Shown one piece after another: positions 5,611 through 13,009 of a stretch of DNA of 16,421 nt; positions within the stretch are counted from its first letter, which is position 1, and every line of letters begins with the position of its first letter. The DNA is taken from assembly GCA_030695285.1 (NCBI GenBank), contig JAUYTF010000161.1, positions 1 through 16,421 of the forward strand. The letters are read 5' to 3'. The position numbers were made by a program, and so were the translations under genes. This DNA comes from Eubacteriales bacterium. GTDB lineage: Bacteria; Bacillota; Clostridia; Christensenellales; CAG-138. The notes under the pieces were generated by a model. It was not told the origin of the DNA. It saw only the letters and a list, made by a program, of their open reading frames with translations, and ran no database searches.

Positions 5611-7613
5611 CAAAACAATCCCCCGATCTGATATGCGGCAAAGGCGACAAGCCATGCGATGCCGCACTGCATGAGCACCACGCCGAGCGTTGCCCAGCCG
5701 GACTTGAGCTCCTTGCGAATGGTCGCAACCGCCGCGATGCAGGGCGTATACAACAGCGTAAAGAGCAAAAAGCTTACTGCGGAGAGCGTCGTAAAGAGGC
5801 TTGGCAGCGCCAGATGCAGCTGTACGATTCCCGTGCCCAGCAGCACGGAGAGCGTGCTGACCACCGCTTCTTTGGCGACAAAACCGGAGATGAGCGAGGT
5901 TGCCACCCGCCAGTCTGCAAACCCCAGCGGACGGAAGATCGGCGCGATGCCGCGGCCAATCACCGCGAGCAGGCTGCCTGCGCTCTCGCTCACCACGTTG
6001 AGGCGCAGATCAAACGTCTGTAAAAACCAGATGACCACGCTCGCAAGTAAAATGATGGTAAACGCGCGCTCCAGAAAATCTTTTGCCTTTTCCCAGAGTA
6101 GCAGCAAAACGTTCTTGGGCGACGGCATGCGATAGTTTGGCAGCTCCATGACAAACGGAACCGGCCTTCCGCGAAACGCAGTGCCCTTTAACAGCAATGC
6201 TACGAGAATGCCAAATATCATGCCCGCTACGTACAGCCCGATCATCACTAGTGCCTGCGCGCGCGCGAAAAATGCCGCGCAAAACACCGCATAGATCGGT
6301 ATCTTTGCCGAGCAGCTCATAAACGGCGCGAGCAGTATCGTCATCTTGCGGTCGCGGTCACTTGCCAGCGTGCGTGTTGCCATGATGGCGGGCACGGAGC
6401 AGCCAAAGCCGATCAGCATCGGCACAAAGCTGCGGCCGGAAAGGCCGATCTTGCGCAGCAGGCGGTCCATCACAAACGCAACCCGCGCCATATAGCCTGT
6501 GTCCTCCAGAATCGAGAGGAAGAAAAACAGCGTCACCACGAGAGGCAAAAAGCTTAGCACACTGCCGACCCCCGCGAAGATGCCATCCACCACGAGGCTC
6601 TTTACCACAGGGTTGATGCCGTACGCCGTCAGCCCCTGATCGACTACTGCCGTCAATGCGTCTATGCCGGAGGTGAGCAGATCCGAAAGCGAGCTGCCAA
6701 TGACATGGAACGTCAGCCAGAAGATGAGAAACATCACCCCGAAGAACACCGGCAGCGCGGTATATTTTCCGGTGAGGATTCTGTCGATCCTGACGCTGCG
6801 GCGGCGCTCCTTGCTTTCGCGGCACTTGACCACGGACGCCGCAACCACACCTTCGATAAAAGTATATCGCATGTCTGCGAGCGCTTCGTTGCGGTCAAAA
6901 CGGGTTTCGTGCTCCATCTCCAGCACACTGTGCTCGACGAGCTCGAGCTCGTTTTGATCCAACTCCAACCGTTTTGAAAGCGACGCATCACCCTCGATCA
7001 GCTTCGTTGCGCAAAAGCGCGGCGAAACGCTGATGGCGCGCGCGTGGTCCTCGATGACGTGCGCAACGGCGTGGATGCAGCGATGCACCGCACCGTCCGG
7101 GCAAAAATCCTGCACCGCAGGGATCATGCGCCGCATGACTGCGTTCATCGCCTGGCTGACCAGCTCAGAAACGCCTTCATTCTTTGCCGCTACGATGGGC
7201 ACGACCGGCACGCCGAGCTGACGGCTCATGAGCTGTACATCGATAGAGCCGCCGTTGTCGCGCACTTCGTCCATCATATTCAGCGCAACCACCATAGGGA
7301 TGCGCAGTTCCAGCAGTTGCAGCGTGAGATAGAGGTTTCGCTCGATATTCGTAGCGTCCACGATGTTGATGATGCCGTCCGGTTTGGCATCGAGTATGAA
7401 ATCGCGGGAGACAATCTCCTCCTGCGTATAAGGGCGAATGGAGTAAATGCCCGGTAGATCGACGACCTCAGCGCCCTTAACGCCGCGAATCGCGCCGCTT
7501 TTTTGCTCCACCGTCACGCCCGGAAAGTTTCCGACATGCTGATTGGAGCCCGTAAGCGCATTGAACAGCGTCGTCTTGCCCGAATTCTGGTTTCCCGCAA
7601 GCGCAAATACCAT
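5607..7613 (-). CDS. feoB: Ferrous iron transporter FeoB
   Basis: A 668-residue protein. The N-terminal G domain has G1 GNQNSGKTT (7-15), the switch region GVTVEQKSG, G3 DLPGIYSI, G4 NMMD and a G5-like AAKNEG. A helical linker follows, then two Gate modules with about eight or more helices, including the conserved GFGCSVPAIMATRTL and GFVAKEAVVSTLSVLLG. This is the GTP-dependent Fe(II) importer of the cytoplasmic membrane. The start at 7613 puts GNQNSGKTT at the normal distance from the N-terminus and has GGGAG 6 nt upstream. The gene lies downstream of feoA, whose reading frame runs 137 nt into it, and upstream of the Cys-rich companion. Length is normal to slightly short for the family. Confidence 0.95.
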   Translation of the reverse strand: MVFALAGNQNSGKTTLFNALTGSNQHVGNFPGVTVEQKSGAIRGVKGAEVVDLPGIYSIRPYTQEEIVSRDFILDAKPDGIINIVDATNIERNLYLTLQLLELRIPMVVALNMMDEVRDNGGSIDVQLMSRQLGVPVVPIVAAKNEGVSELVSQAMNAVMRRMIPAVQDFCPDGAVHRCIHAVAHVIEDHARAISVSPRFCATKLIEGDASLSKRLELDQNELELVEHSVLEMEHETRFDRNEALADMRYTFIEGVVAASVVKCRESKERRRSVRIDRILTGKYTALPVFFGVMFLIFWLTFHVIGSSLSDLLTSGIDALTAVVDQGLTAYGINPVVKSLVVDGIFAGVGSVLSFLPLVVTLFFFLSILEDTGYMARVAFVMDRLLRKIGLSGRSFVPMLIGFGCSVPAIMATRTLASDRDRKMTILLAPFMSCSAKIPIYAVFCAAFFARAQALVMIGLYVAGMIFGILVALLLKGTAFRGRPVPFVMELPNYRMPSPKNVLLLLWEKAKDFLERAFTIILLASVVIWFLQTFDLRLNVVSESAGSLLAVIGRGIAPIFRPLGFADWRVATSLISGFVAKEAVVSTLSVLLGTGIVQLHLALPSLFTTLSAVSFLLFTLLYTPCIAAVATIRKELKSGWATLGVVLMQCGIAWLVAFAAYQIGGLFW

Positions 7614-7893
7614 TTTCGTCTCCCTCTTCCTCTGCAAGCGCGATATTCCGCGCATCGTCTTTGCGCAGCGTCAGCTCATAGCCGCGCACGCAGATCTCGA
7701 TCGGGTCGCCCATCGGGGCGACTTTGATCATGGTCACTTTCGTCTTGGGGATCAGCCCCATATCGAGCAGCCGTAACCTGAGCGCGCCTTCGCCGCCGAC
7801 AGCGCGAATCACACCAGTGTTCCCAATTTTCAGTTCATCCAGAGTCATGGTTTTTTCCGCTCCGTTATCCGCCTGCGCCTGCCGATCCGCCAT
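7477..7893 (-). CDS. feoA: FeoA-domain protein with a reading frame extended into feoB
   Basis: Residues about 16-92 form a normal FeoA SH3-like domain: TLDELKIGNTGVIRAVGGEG, LRLLDMGLIPKTKVTMIKVAP, GDPIEICVRGYELTLRKDDARNI. FeoA binds FeoB on the cytoplasmic side and supports ferrous-iron uptake. Two starts are possible. ATG 7893 has AGGAG at 10 nt. ATG 7848 (MTLDEL, where family members usually begin) has CGGAG at 11 nt. Family members end near ALAEEE, but here no stop follows: the frame continues about 48 residues through the feoB start in a different frame, ending at 7477. That tail is rich in Cys, Lys and Arg and looks like out-of-frame feoB DNA. It is either a true long overlap or the result of a lost stop or an indel. 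Confidence 0.85.
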   Translation of the reverse strand: MADRQAQADNGAEKTMTLDELKIGNTGVIRAVGGEGALRLRLLDMGLIPKTKVTMIKVAPMGDPIEICVRGYELTLRKDDARNIALAEEEGDENGICACGKPEFGQDDAVQCAYGLQSACRKLSGRDGGAKKRRDSRR

Positions 7894-7935
7894 CCGGAGG
7901 CGGCTCCTGCTGCAATGTTTCGATCAGGCGCAGAA

Positions 7936-7953
7936 AGTTAGTGTTCTCTAACT
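7936..7953. promoter_or_regulatory. Dyad operator at the feo transcription start
   Basis: A perfect dyad AGTTAG-N6-CTAACT covers 7936-7953. It lies just downstream of the feo -10, around the expected start of transcription (~7956), where a bound repressor would block initiation. The GTTAG/CTAAC arms resemble half-sites of DtxR-type operators, but the spacing differs from the classical DtxR box. The natural candidate repressor is the divergent DtxR-family gene at 8115. Confidence 0.55.
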
Positions 7954-7962
7954 AGCGTCAGA

Positions 7963-7991
7963 AGTTTACTGCTTCTACCCGCCCTTGTCAA
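7963..7991 (-). promoter_or_regulatory. feo operon promoter
   Basis: On the minus strand TTGACA (7991-7986), a 17-nt spacer and TAAACT (7968-7963) make a near-consensus sigma-A promoter reading into feoA. Confidence 0.75.
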
Positions 7992-8060
7992 TCCCCTTTT
8001 TTCGAAAAGCGCGTGCTTTTCATGCGCCCGGCCATGCAGTTACCCGCATTTGATTTAAAC

Positions 8061-8089
8061 TTGAAATTCACGGCGTATGGGTGTAGCAT
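8061..8089 (+). promoter_or_regulatory. Promoter of the DtxR-family regulator
   Basis: TTGAAA (8061-8066), a 17-nt spacer and TAGCAT (8084-8089). Transcription would start near 8096, just before the ribosome site GGAGGTG at 8103-8109. Confidence 0.55.
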
Positions 8090-8114
8090 AGAAACAAGAA
8101 GCGGAGGTGCTATC

Positions 8115-8486
8115 ATGCAGGTCAACGAATCGATTGAAGACTATCTGGAGCAGATTCTGATTCAGCAGGAGAAAAACGGCTGTGCGCGCTCTGTTGATAT
8201 CGCTACGAGTCTAGGTGTCACCAAGGCGAGCGTCAGTCACGCGACAAAACTCCTGCGGGAGAACGACTATATCCTCATGGCGGACGATAAATGCATCACG
8301 CTCACAGACAGCGGGCGCGCGATCGCCGAGAGTATGTATCAGCGGCACCGCGTGCTTGCGCGGTTTCTGATGCGCCTTGGCGTGCACGAGGAGACCGCCT
8401 TTGCGGACGCCTGCCGCATGGAGCACGACATCTCCGCGGAGACGTTTTCCGCCATCTGCCGTCATGCAGAAAAGGGCTGGGAGTAA
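8115..8486 (+). CDS. DtxR/MntR-family metal-dependent transcription regulator
   Basis: A 123-residue protein with an N-terminal winged helix (ARSVDIATSLGVTKASVSHATKLL, about 24-47) and a metal-binding dimerisation domain ending WE. It lacks the third SH3-like domain, so it is the short MntR-like type. Metal ligands align with MntR D8, E11, H77, E99, E102, H103 as Asp9, Glu12, His78, Cys100, Glu103, His104. The Cys replaces MntR Glu99 and corresponds to the Cys of DtxR, so this is a mixed ligand set and leaves Fe(II) versus Mn(II) open. ATG 8115 is chosen for its ribosome site GGAGGTG and for the family's opening SIEDYLEQI. It is divergent from feoAB, and the feo promoter and operator lie between them. 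It probably represses feo when metal is replete. Confidence 0.85.
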   Translation: MQVNESIEDYLEQILIQQEKNGCARSVDIATSLGVTKASVSHATKLLRENDYILMADDKCITLTDSGRAIAESMYQRHRVLARFLMRLGVHEETAFADACRMEHDISAETFSAICRHAEKGWE

Positions 8487-8530
8487 CAAGATTTTTGATC
8501 ACAAATTTTTGATGTCTTCGGCAACACAAA

Positions 8531-8560
8531 AGCCATCCGCGAACGCGGATGGCTTTATGA
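8531..8560 (+). terminator. Terminator between the regulator and ftsQ, probably bidirectional
   Basis: AGCCATCCGCG (8531-8541) pairs perfectly with CGCGGATGGCT (8544-8554). T-rich sequence follows on the plus strand, and plus-strand AAAA before the stem gives Ts on the minus strand. It can end both the regulator transcript and the convergent ftsW-ftsQ transcript. Confidence 0.75.
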
Positions 8561-8570
8561 TTTTCGTTTC

Positions 8571-8660
8571 TTACCCCTAAAAATCGTCACCGCCTTACTC
8601 CAGATATGTATCTTTTTCTATAGATACAATCCGTTGTTACCCCTGAAAATCGTCGCCGCC
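8571..8660. repeat. 24-bp direct repeat: copy of the ftsQ 3' end just beyond its stop
   Basis: The 24 bases at 8637-8660 (the last codons of ftsQ) recur at 8571-8594 with two mismatches. The offset of 66 bp keeps the copy in the ftsQ frame, where it would read GGDDF-stop. A 7-bp hairpin (8607-8613 with 8622-8628) lies between the copies. Confidence 0.8.
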
Positions 8661-10118
8661 ACCTGCCGGCGTCGGTGTCGGGAGTGTGGTCAGCGCGTCT
8701 GTTGTGGTGACAGGTGAATATGGCAGACCCGTGATGTCGTCGATTCCGTCTCCGTCCGCGTCCACTGGCAACAGGCTCAAATCGGTGGTGTCGCCCGCAA
8801 CCTCAATCGGCGTGCGGTCGGTGTAGGACGTGGTGGAGTACACCGTCCCGCCCTTTGCGGAGAGATAGAGCGTGCCGCTGTTGATGCCCTTGCTGAAAAA
8901 CTGCGGCAAAAGCTTTGCCAGCACATCGGCTTTCGTCGTCAGTTCCGTCGCCTGTCCGATATGAATTTTCAGCCCGCTTTCCGCAGTCATCGTGATGGCC
9001 AACGGCGTCGTCAGGTCGATGGACTTGATCGAGCCGACCAAATCATACTGCTCCAGCACAGCGATGAGCTGCACCAGCGTTGCGGTGGAAAAGTCGTTTC
9101 CCTGGCCGAGCCGCTGCCCGAGCTGAAAGCCCGTGACGGTCACGCCCGTGACCTGAACCAGGTCGGAGATATCCGTTCCGCCCGCCATGGAGAGCACGAA
9201 ACCGTTTTTGTCGATGATCACGTTGCTGTCGAGTCCGACGATGCCTGCAATGGGCTTGCGCTCCGTCACCAGGATGCGTACGCGGGCAGGGAAGATATAC
9301 GTTACCGAGTCCACCTGCAGATACGGGTCCTGGGCAATGTTGCTCTCCGCCTCGTCTAAATCGACAAAAAGCATATGCGTGCCAAGCTTGAGCTCGGAGC
9401 GCTCAATAATATACTCCGCCTTGTAGTTCTCGTTGCCCAGCACCACGATGTCTGAAAGCAAAAAGCCGTAGTACAGCGCAACCCCGACGGCAACGAGAAT
9501 CAATATCACGAACACCAGATTGCCAAATAGCTTGGTGGTAATGGCAGTGCGCTGTTTTTTGCGCAGCTGGCGCTCGATAAACTCCTCGTGCTTACGCGCG
9601 GCCTCTCTTGCGCGCGCTTTCTTCTGCGCTTCGGCCATGCGGATGGTCTCTTCGGTTTCGTTGATGTGGATACGCGCGGTTGTCGAAGCGCCCGTGTGGA
9701 AAATGCGCGTGCGCGTGGTGTGCCCGCGCTGCGGCTCCTCTTCGTCTTCGTAAAAATCGTCGTCCACGTGATCAAAGAGGTGGATCTTCTGATCCTTCTT
9801 CGCTTTCGCTTTCGGTAGTTCGCTCGTCTGCGGCTTAGCGGTGTAGCGCATGCGCGCGGTATCCGTAACTACTTTTTCGCCGTCTTCCCACGTGAGCCGG
9901 GCGAGGTATTCCGCGTCCTCCTCGTCCGAAAACTCAACATCATCCTCGCTGAATAAATGCTTGAGCGGCGGCTCTGGCGGCTCGCCATACTGGCGGTTCG
10001 CCAATGCCGGGTCAAAATCGTCATCTGAAGGAACCGGCTCAAAGAAATTCGCCCAAAAGCTTTTTTTCTTCGTACCGGCCGCGTGATTGTTCGGTTGTTT
10101 ACCCTTGTCTTTTGCCAT
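8637..10118 (-). CDS. ftsQ: Cell-division protein FtsQ/DivIB with long acidic cytoplasmic N-terminus
   Basis: A 493-residue bitopic protein. Residues 1-195 are hydrophilic and very acidic, with a Lys/Arg/Glu helix (about 160-192). The single membrane helix is 198-218, followed by a POTRA domain (about 220-288: SDIVVLGNENYKAEYI.., ARVRILVTERKP) and the FtsQ beta domain (about 290-430). DivIB/FtsQ scaffolds FtsL and FtsB at the division site outside the membrane. The protein is nearly twice the usual DivIB length because of its N- and C-terminal extensions. The C-terminal tail holds DADGDGIDD (453-461), a Ca-binding-loop-like motif, then a Thr/Pro-rich end. It lies 56 nt downstream of ftsW and is probably cotranscribed. 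The ATG has only a modest ribosome site (AGGAAAG about 9 nt upstream). Confidence 0.85.
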   Translation of the reverse strand: MAKDKGKQPNNHAAGTKKKSFWANFFEPVPSDDDFDPALANRQYGEPPEPPLKHLFSEDDVEFSDEEDAEYLARLTWEDGEKVVTDTARMRYTAKPQTSELPKAKAKKDQKIHLFDHVDDDFYEDEEEPQRGHTTRTRIFHTGASTTARIHINETEETIRMAEAQKKARAREAARKHEEFIERQLRKKQRTAITTKLFGNLVFVILILVAVGVALYYGFLLSDIVVLGNENYKAEYIIERSELKLGTHMLFVDLDEAESNIAQDPYLQVDSVTYIFPARVRILVTERKPIAGIVGLDSNVIIDKNGFVLSMAGGTDISDLVQVTGVTVTGFQLGQRLGQGNDFSTATLVQLIAVLEQYDLVGSIKSIDLTTPLAITMTAESGLKIHIGQATELTTKADVLAKLLPQFFSKGINSGTLYLSAKGGTVYSTTSYTDRTPIEVAGDTTDLSLLPVDADGDGIDDITGLPYSPVTTTDALTTLPTPTPAGGGDDFQG

Positions 10119-10174
10119 CTATCCAGACTTTCCTATGTCGCTTGCACTGCTGTTTGCCGCCGAGCAACGCCGCA

Positions 10175-11368
10175 CTATGCGCGCACCCGCTCGTTTCTCA
10201 CGCGCGTGGCCCTCTTATCTGCCGTCTCGGGATCGGCTGCCTGCATACTGTTGAATCGGGCGATGTTCAGTAATACCCCCATCGCCGCAAGGAAGATCAT
10301 CATCGAAGACCCGCCCGCGCTGATAAAGGGAAGCGCCTGCCCCGTGGTGGGCAGCACCCCTACGCAAACGCCGATGTTCACGAAGACCTGCAAGCCGAAA
10401 ACAACTGTGATACCGCCTGCAAGCATGCTGCCGAAACGATCGCGGCACAGCAGCGCGATGCGAATGCCGCGGTACACAATGAAACCAAACGCCATGAGCA
10501 CAAGCAGAGCGCCAACAAGGCCGAGCTCTTCGGCGACGATTGCAAAGATGAAGTCCGACTCGCCATACGTCATGTAGAGCAGTTTCTGGCGGCTGTTGTT
10601 CAAGCCAACGCCAAAGAGTCCGCCAGAGCCAAGCGCATAATATGACTGGATCAGCTGATAACCATCCCCAAGCGGGTCTTTCCAAGGGTCTACGAACGAT
10701 GTCAGCCGCGCAAGGCGGTAAGGCTCAATGATCGCAAGCAGCGCAAACAGCGCCGCAAGCACGATCGCCAGCAGAAACATTTGCTTGCCCTCGCAGCCGC
10801 CGATAAAAAGCAGCGCGTACCCCATCAGTCCCATAATAACCGCCATAGACATGTTTGGCTGCAGCATGACCAGACCGCAGATCACCCCGATGACCAGTAG
10901 CATCGGCAGCATTCCTTTGGTAAAAAGGTGCATGACCTTGTGCTTCTTCGACGCGAACGAAGCCATGTAGAGCATCATGCCGAATTTTGCAATCTCGGAA
11001 GGTTGAATGCTCTGTCCGCCGATAACGATCCAGCGGCGCGCGCCATTTGTCGTTTCGCCAAAGATCAGCACCGCCACAAGCATCGCGATGGAAATAAGGA
11101 TGGCAATGAGCTTAAACCGCTCCAATTTACGGAAGTCGAGGAACGATATGGCAAGCATCATCGGAAACCCGATTGCAAGATAAACGGCCTGTTTGCGGAT
11201 GAAATAGTAACCGTCATAGCCCACAGATGCGGTGTTCTGCGCATAATAATAGCTCGCCGAAAACACCATGACCAGTCCGAATGCGCAAAGCAGACCGATC
11301 ACGAGAACGATGGGATAATCGATATGGCCGAGATTGCGCTTTGGCTTGGCTACGGCGCGTCTTTCCAT
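10175..11368 (-). CDS. ftsW: SEDS peptidoglycan polymerase FtsW
   Basis: A 397-residue membrane protein with about ten helices. SEDS signatures are NGARRWI...QSIQPSEIAKFG (108-130), the extracellular loop RLTSFVDPWKDPLGDGYQLIQS (about 221-242) with the Asp-rich catalytic segment, and GVGLNNSRQKLLY....SDFIFAI..EELG (253-282). SEDS proteins polymerise lipid II glycan chains with a partner class B PBP. FtsW is preferred over RodA or SpoVE because ftsQ follows directly; SpoVE, a sporulation paralogue, remains possible. The start at 11368 has GGAG 5 nt upstream. The basic tail (KRATRVRNERVRA) is cytoplasmic. Confidence 0.9.
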   Translation of the reverse strand: MERRAVAKPKRNLGHIDYPIVLVIGLLCAFGLVMVFSASYYYAQNTASVGYDGYYFIRKQAVYLAIGFPMMLAISFLDFRKLERFKLIAILISIAMLVAVLIFGETTNGARRWIVIGGQSIQPSEIAKFGMMLYMASFASKKHKVMHLFTKGMLPMLLVIGVICGLVMLQPNMSMAVIMGLMGYALLFIGGCEGKQMFLLAIVLAALFALLAIIEPYRLARLTSFVDPWKDPLGDGYQLIQSYYALGSGGLFGVGLNNSRQKLLYMTYGESDFIFAIVAEELGLVGALLVLMAFGFIVYRGIRIALLCRDRFGSMLAGGITVVFGLQVFVNIGVCVGVLPTTGQALPFISAGGSSMMIFLAAMGVLLNIARFNSMQAADPETADKRATRVRNERVRA

Positions 11369-11404
11369 ATTTTCTCCGAATCTGTCGAGTATTTGAGAAA
11401 CCGC

Positions 11405-11514
11405 GGCAAGGTAGGCCTTGCCTGATGCCGATTTTCTCGTGTCTGGGGCGGGATCGCGACCATTTGTCGCAATGATGCATCGTGTATCATACCAAATGTT
11501 GCGCGTCTACGAAA
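11405..11514 (-). promoter_or_regulatory. ftsW upstream region: extended -10 and a leader stem-loop
   Basis: The stretch 11369-11737 holds no intact gene. On the minus strand TGGTATGAT (11494-11486) is an extended -10, with a poor -35 (TTTCGT). In the resulting leader GGCAAGG and CCTTGCC (11405-11422) form a perfect 7-bp stem with a 4-nt loop, about 35 nt before the ftsW start. A regulatory role for the stem is only a possibility. Confidence 0.35.
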
Positions 11515-11605
11515 GGTGATGCTGCATTTGTTTTCAGAATCTTTCCAAAATAATCGCTTTCTTTCGCTTGACGGGCAGTTTCGCAAAATCAGCGTGTTTT
11601 ACGCG

Positions 11606-11632
11606 AAAAACGGGACGCCCAGCGCCCCGTTT
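11606..11632 (-). terminator. Terminator after the alpha/beta hydrolase gene
   Basis: On the minus strand AAACGGG (11632-11626) pairs with CCCGTTT (11614-11608) around an 11-nt, partly pairing loop, with Ts following (plus-strand A 11606-11610). Confidence 0.7.
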
Positions 11633-11683
11633 CGATGATTTATCGCTTCTCTTGCGCATGTTGTCAATGCGCCATCATCTGTT

Positions 11684-11722
11684 TCACTCTCCAAACACCT
11701 GCGAGTGGATGACTTTTTTAAT
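11684..11722 (-). pseudogene. Remnant of a second hydrolase 3' end (in-frame, after the stop)
   Basis: Fifty-four bases (18 codons) beyond the hydrolase stop, in the same frame, the DNA reads KKVIHSQVFGE-stop. The real C-terminus reads NQVIRTQVLGK-stop. Seven of nine terminal positions are identical or similar, and the DNA is correspondingly alike. This looks like the tail of a degraded tandem duplicate. Upstream of these residues the similarity fades. Confidence 0.55.
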
Positions 11723-11737
11723 ACTCGTCCGGAATCT

Positions 11738-12700
11738 CTACTTTCCCAGCACCTGCGTTCGAATGACTTGGTTCCATTTTCCCTTCTCCTCTCGGATGGG
11801 AGAATGCGCGCTCTCTTCAAACCAAATCCAGGTCTTTTGGGGCGCTTCCAGCGCGTCAAACCAGCGCTTTGCCAGTTCCGACGGCGTGTTGCGGTCGTGC
11901 CTGCCCTGCGTAATCCATATAGGCACAGAAAGGCTGGTTACGGTTTGATCGAAATCGCACACGATCACCTCGTGCCAAAGCTCGCGCAGGTTGTAGAAAG
12001 CGCCCTTGGCATAGCCCGCGATGTCGAGCAGCGTATATTCCGGCGAGCGAAGGATGGGCAGCACCATAGACGAAATCAAGTTTTCCTTTTTGCCGTGCGC
12101 TGCGCCGCCATATCTCGTCATGAATTTGCGCTGCACCGTGAGATCGTCCAGCGACCGGTAGAAGCCGTTCACGGGCGCGCCGATGCGCGCGAGCGCCTTG
12201 AGCGCCTTCTGATCGCCGCGCTTTGTCGCCTCGCTTAAAACGAACTCGTAGGATATGCGCTCGTTTTCCGCGCCGTTTGCGAGCTGTCCCATGCCGATAT
12301 ACCCTGCGATTTTCTCCGGGACTTTCAAGCAGAGCAGCACGCCGAGATAGCTGCCGTAGCTGTGCCCCACAAGATAGATTTTCTCCTGGCCGAATCTGGC
12401 GCAAAGCCAGTCTATCGCTGCAATTGCGTCCTGCATGACAGTCTCCAGCTCCATGTGCTCAGCCGCCTGCGCGCGGTTATAGCTCTTGCCTGCGCCGCGC
12501 TGATCGAAACACACGAGCGTGCAAATATCCGTGAGCGGAGCTTGATCCTCCAGCACATGGTGCCGGTCGCAAACGCCGGGCCCGCCATGCAAAAACAGGA
12601 GCACGGGGTTTTCTTCGCGCGTGCCACGGATGCGAAAGTCCAGTGTTGTGCCGTTGAGCGCGAGCTTGAGATGCTCGTCGATGGGAAATGTTTTCTTCAT
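11738..12700 (-). CDS. Alpha/beta hydrolase, proline-iminopeptidase-like (S33 type)
   Basis: A 320-residue cytoplasmic protein. It has HGGPG (38-42, oxyanion region), DQRGAGKS (66-73), the nucleophile elbow GHSYGS with Ser114, the likely acid Asp269 in QGRHDRNTP, and the likely base His299 in ESAHSP. HGGPG plus DQRG.G.S is typical of the proline-iminopeptidase/S33 branch, which releases N-terminal residues from small peptides, but many relatives act on other esters or amides. The start at 12700 is chosen because AAGGGGTG lies just upstream; an ATG 12 codons earlier lacks a site. A promoter is suggested by TTGTAA (12768-12763), 17 nt, TAGATA (12745-12740). The gene appears to be alone in its transcript. 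Exact substrate unknown. Confidence 0.85.
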   Translation of the reverse strand: MKKTFPIDEHLKLALNGTTLDFRIRGTREENPVLLFLHGGPGVCDRHHVLEDQAPLTDICTLVCFDQRGAGKSYNRAQAAEHMELETVMQDAIAAIDWLCARFGQEKIYLVGHSYGSYLGVLLCLKVPEKIAGYIGMGQLANGAENERISYEFVLSEATKRGDQKALKALARIGAPVNGFYRSLDDLTVQRKFMTRYGGAAHGKKENLISSMVLPILRSPEYTLLDIAGYAKGAFYNLRELWHEVIVCDFDQTVTSLSVPIWITQGRHDRNTPSELAKRWFDALEAPQKTWIWFEESAHSPIREEKGKWNQVIRTQVLGK

Positions 12701-12739
12701 TTTTTCACCCCTTCTACCGTCGTTTGCGCCAAGCAAACC

Positions 12740-12768
12740 TATCTATATAAGTCTTCCTTATCTTACAA
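12740..12768 (-). promoter_or_regulatory. Candidate promoter of the hydrolase gene
   Basis: TTGTAA, a 17-nt spacer and TAGATA on the minus strand, about 40 nt before the hydrolase ATG. The rest of 12770-12975 shows no gene. It holds a 7-bp stem-loop (CCGTAAA 12825-12831 with TTTACGG 12838-12844) and AT-rich sequence. Confidence 0.45.
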
Positions 12769-12979
12769 CGTTTTTTTGCGCGCGTACAGCAGGCGGCTAG
12801 ATGTGTGAACTTCTTGCTACGATTCCGTAAACACTCTTTTACGGATGAGAGTGAGAATTCCATGTTTCATGCATGTTTGTTTCAAGAAGCGTCAAGATAT
12901 CTAAAAAATTGAAGCAAAACAAGAATAGTTCTCTTTTTTTGCCGCGCAAGCGTCCATAATCCCCCATCCCCTGCCTCGA

Positions 12980-13009
12980 TTGACCCCCCGCCAAGCGTGG
13001 TGCTATACT
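12980..13009 (+). promoter_or_regulatory. Candidate promoter of the substrate-binding lipoprotein gene
   Basis: TTGACC (12980-12985), an 18-nt spacer and TATACT (13004-13009). The ~90-nt leader contains a GC-rich patch and the palindrome AAAAGCCGGCTTTT (13049-13062) followed by two more T. No cobalamin-riboswitch boxes were recognised. Confidence 0.5.

Noticed and set aside
5258..5728. 156-codon minus-strand frame overlapping the Feo terminator, the Cys-rich gene and the end of feoB
   Set aside because: It is antisense-frame sequence within better-supported genes, crosses a strong terminator, and its product is Cys/Arg/His-rich without any recognisable domain.
6358..6825. 155-codon minus-strand frame inside feoB
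   Set aside because: Shadow of feoB in a GC-rich gene; the product is rich in His, Arg and Gly and has no ribosome site.
10928..11425. 165-codon plus-strand frame opposite ftsW
   Set aside because: The protein is His/Asp-rich and low in hydrophobic residues, the usual look of antisense to a membrane protein.
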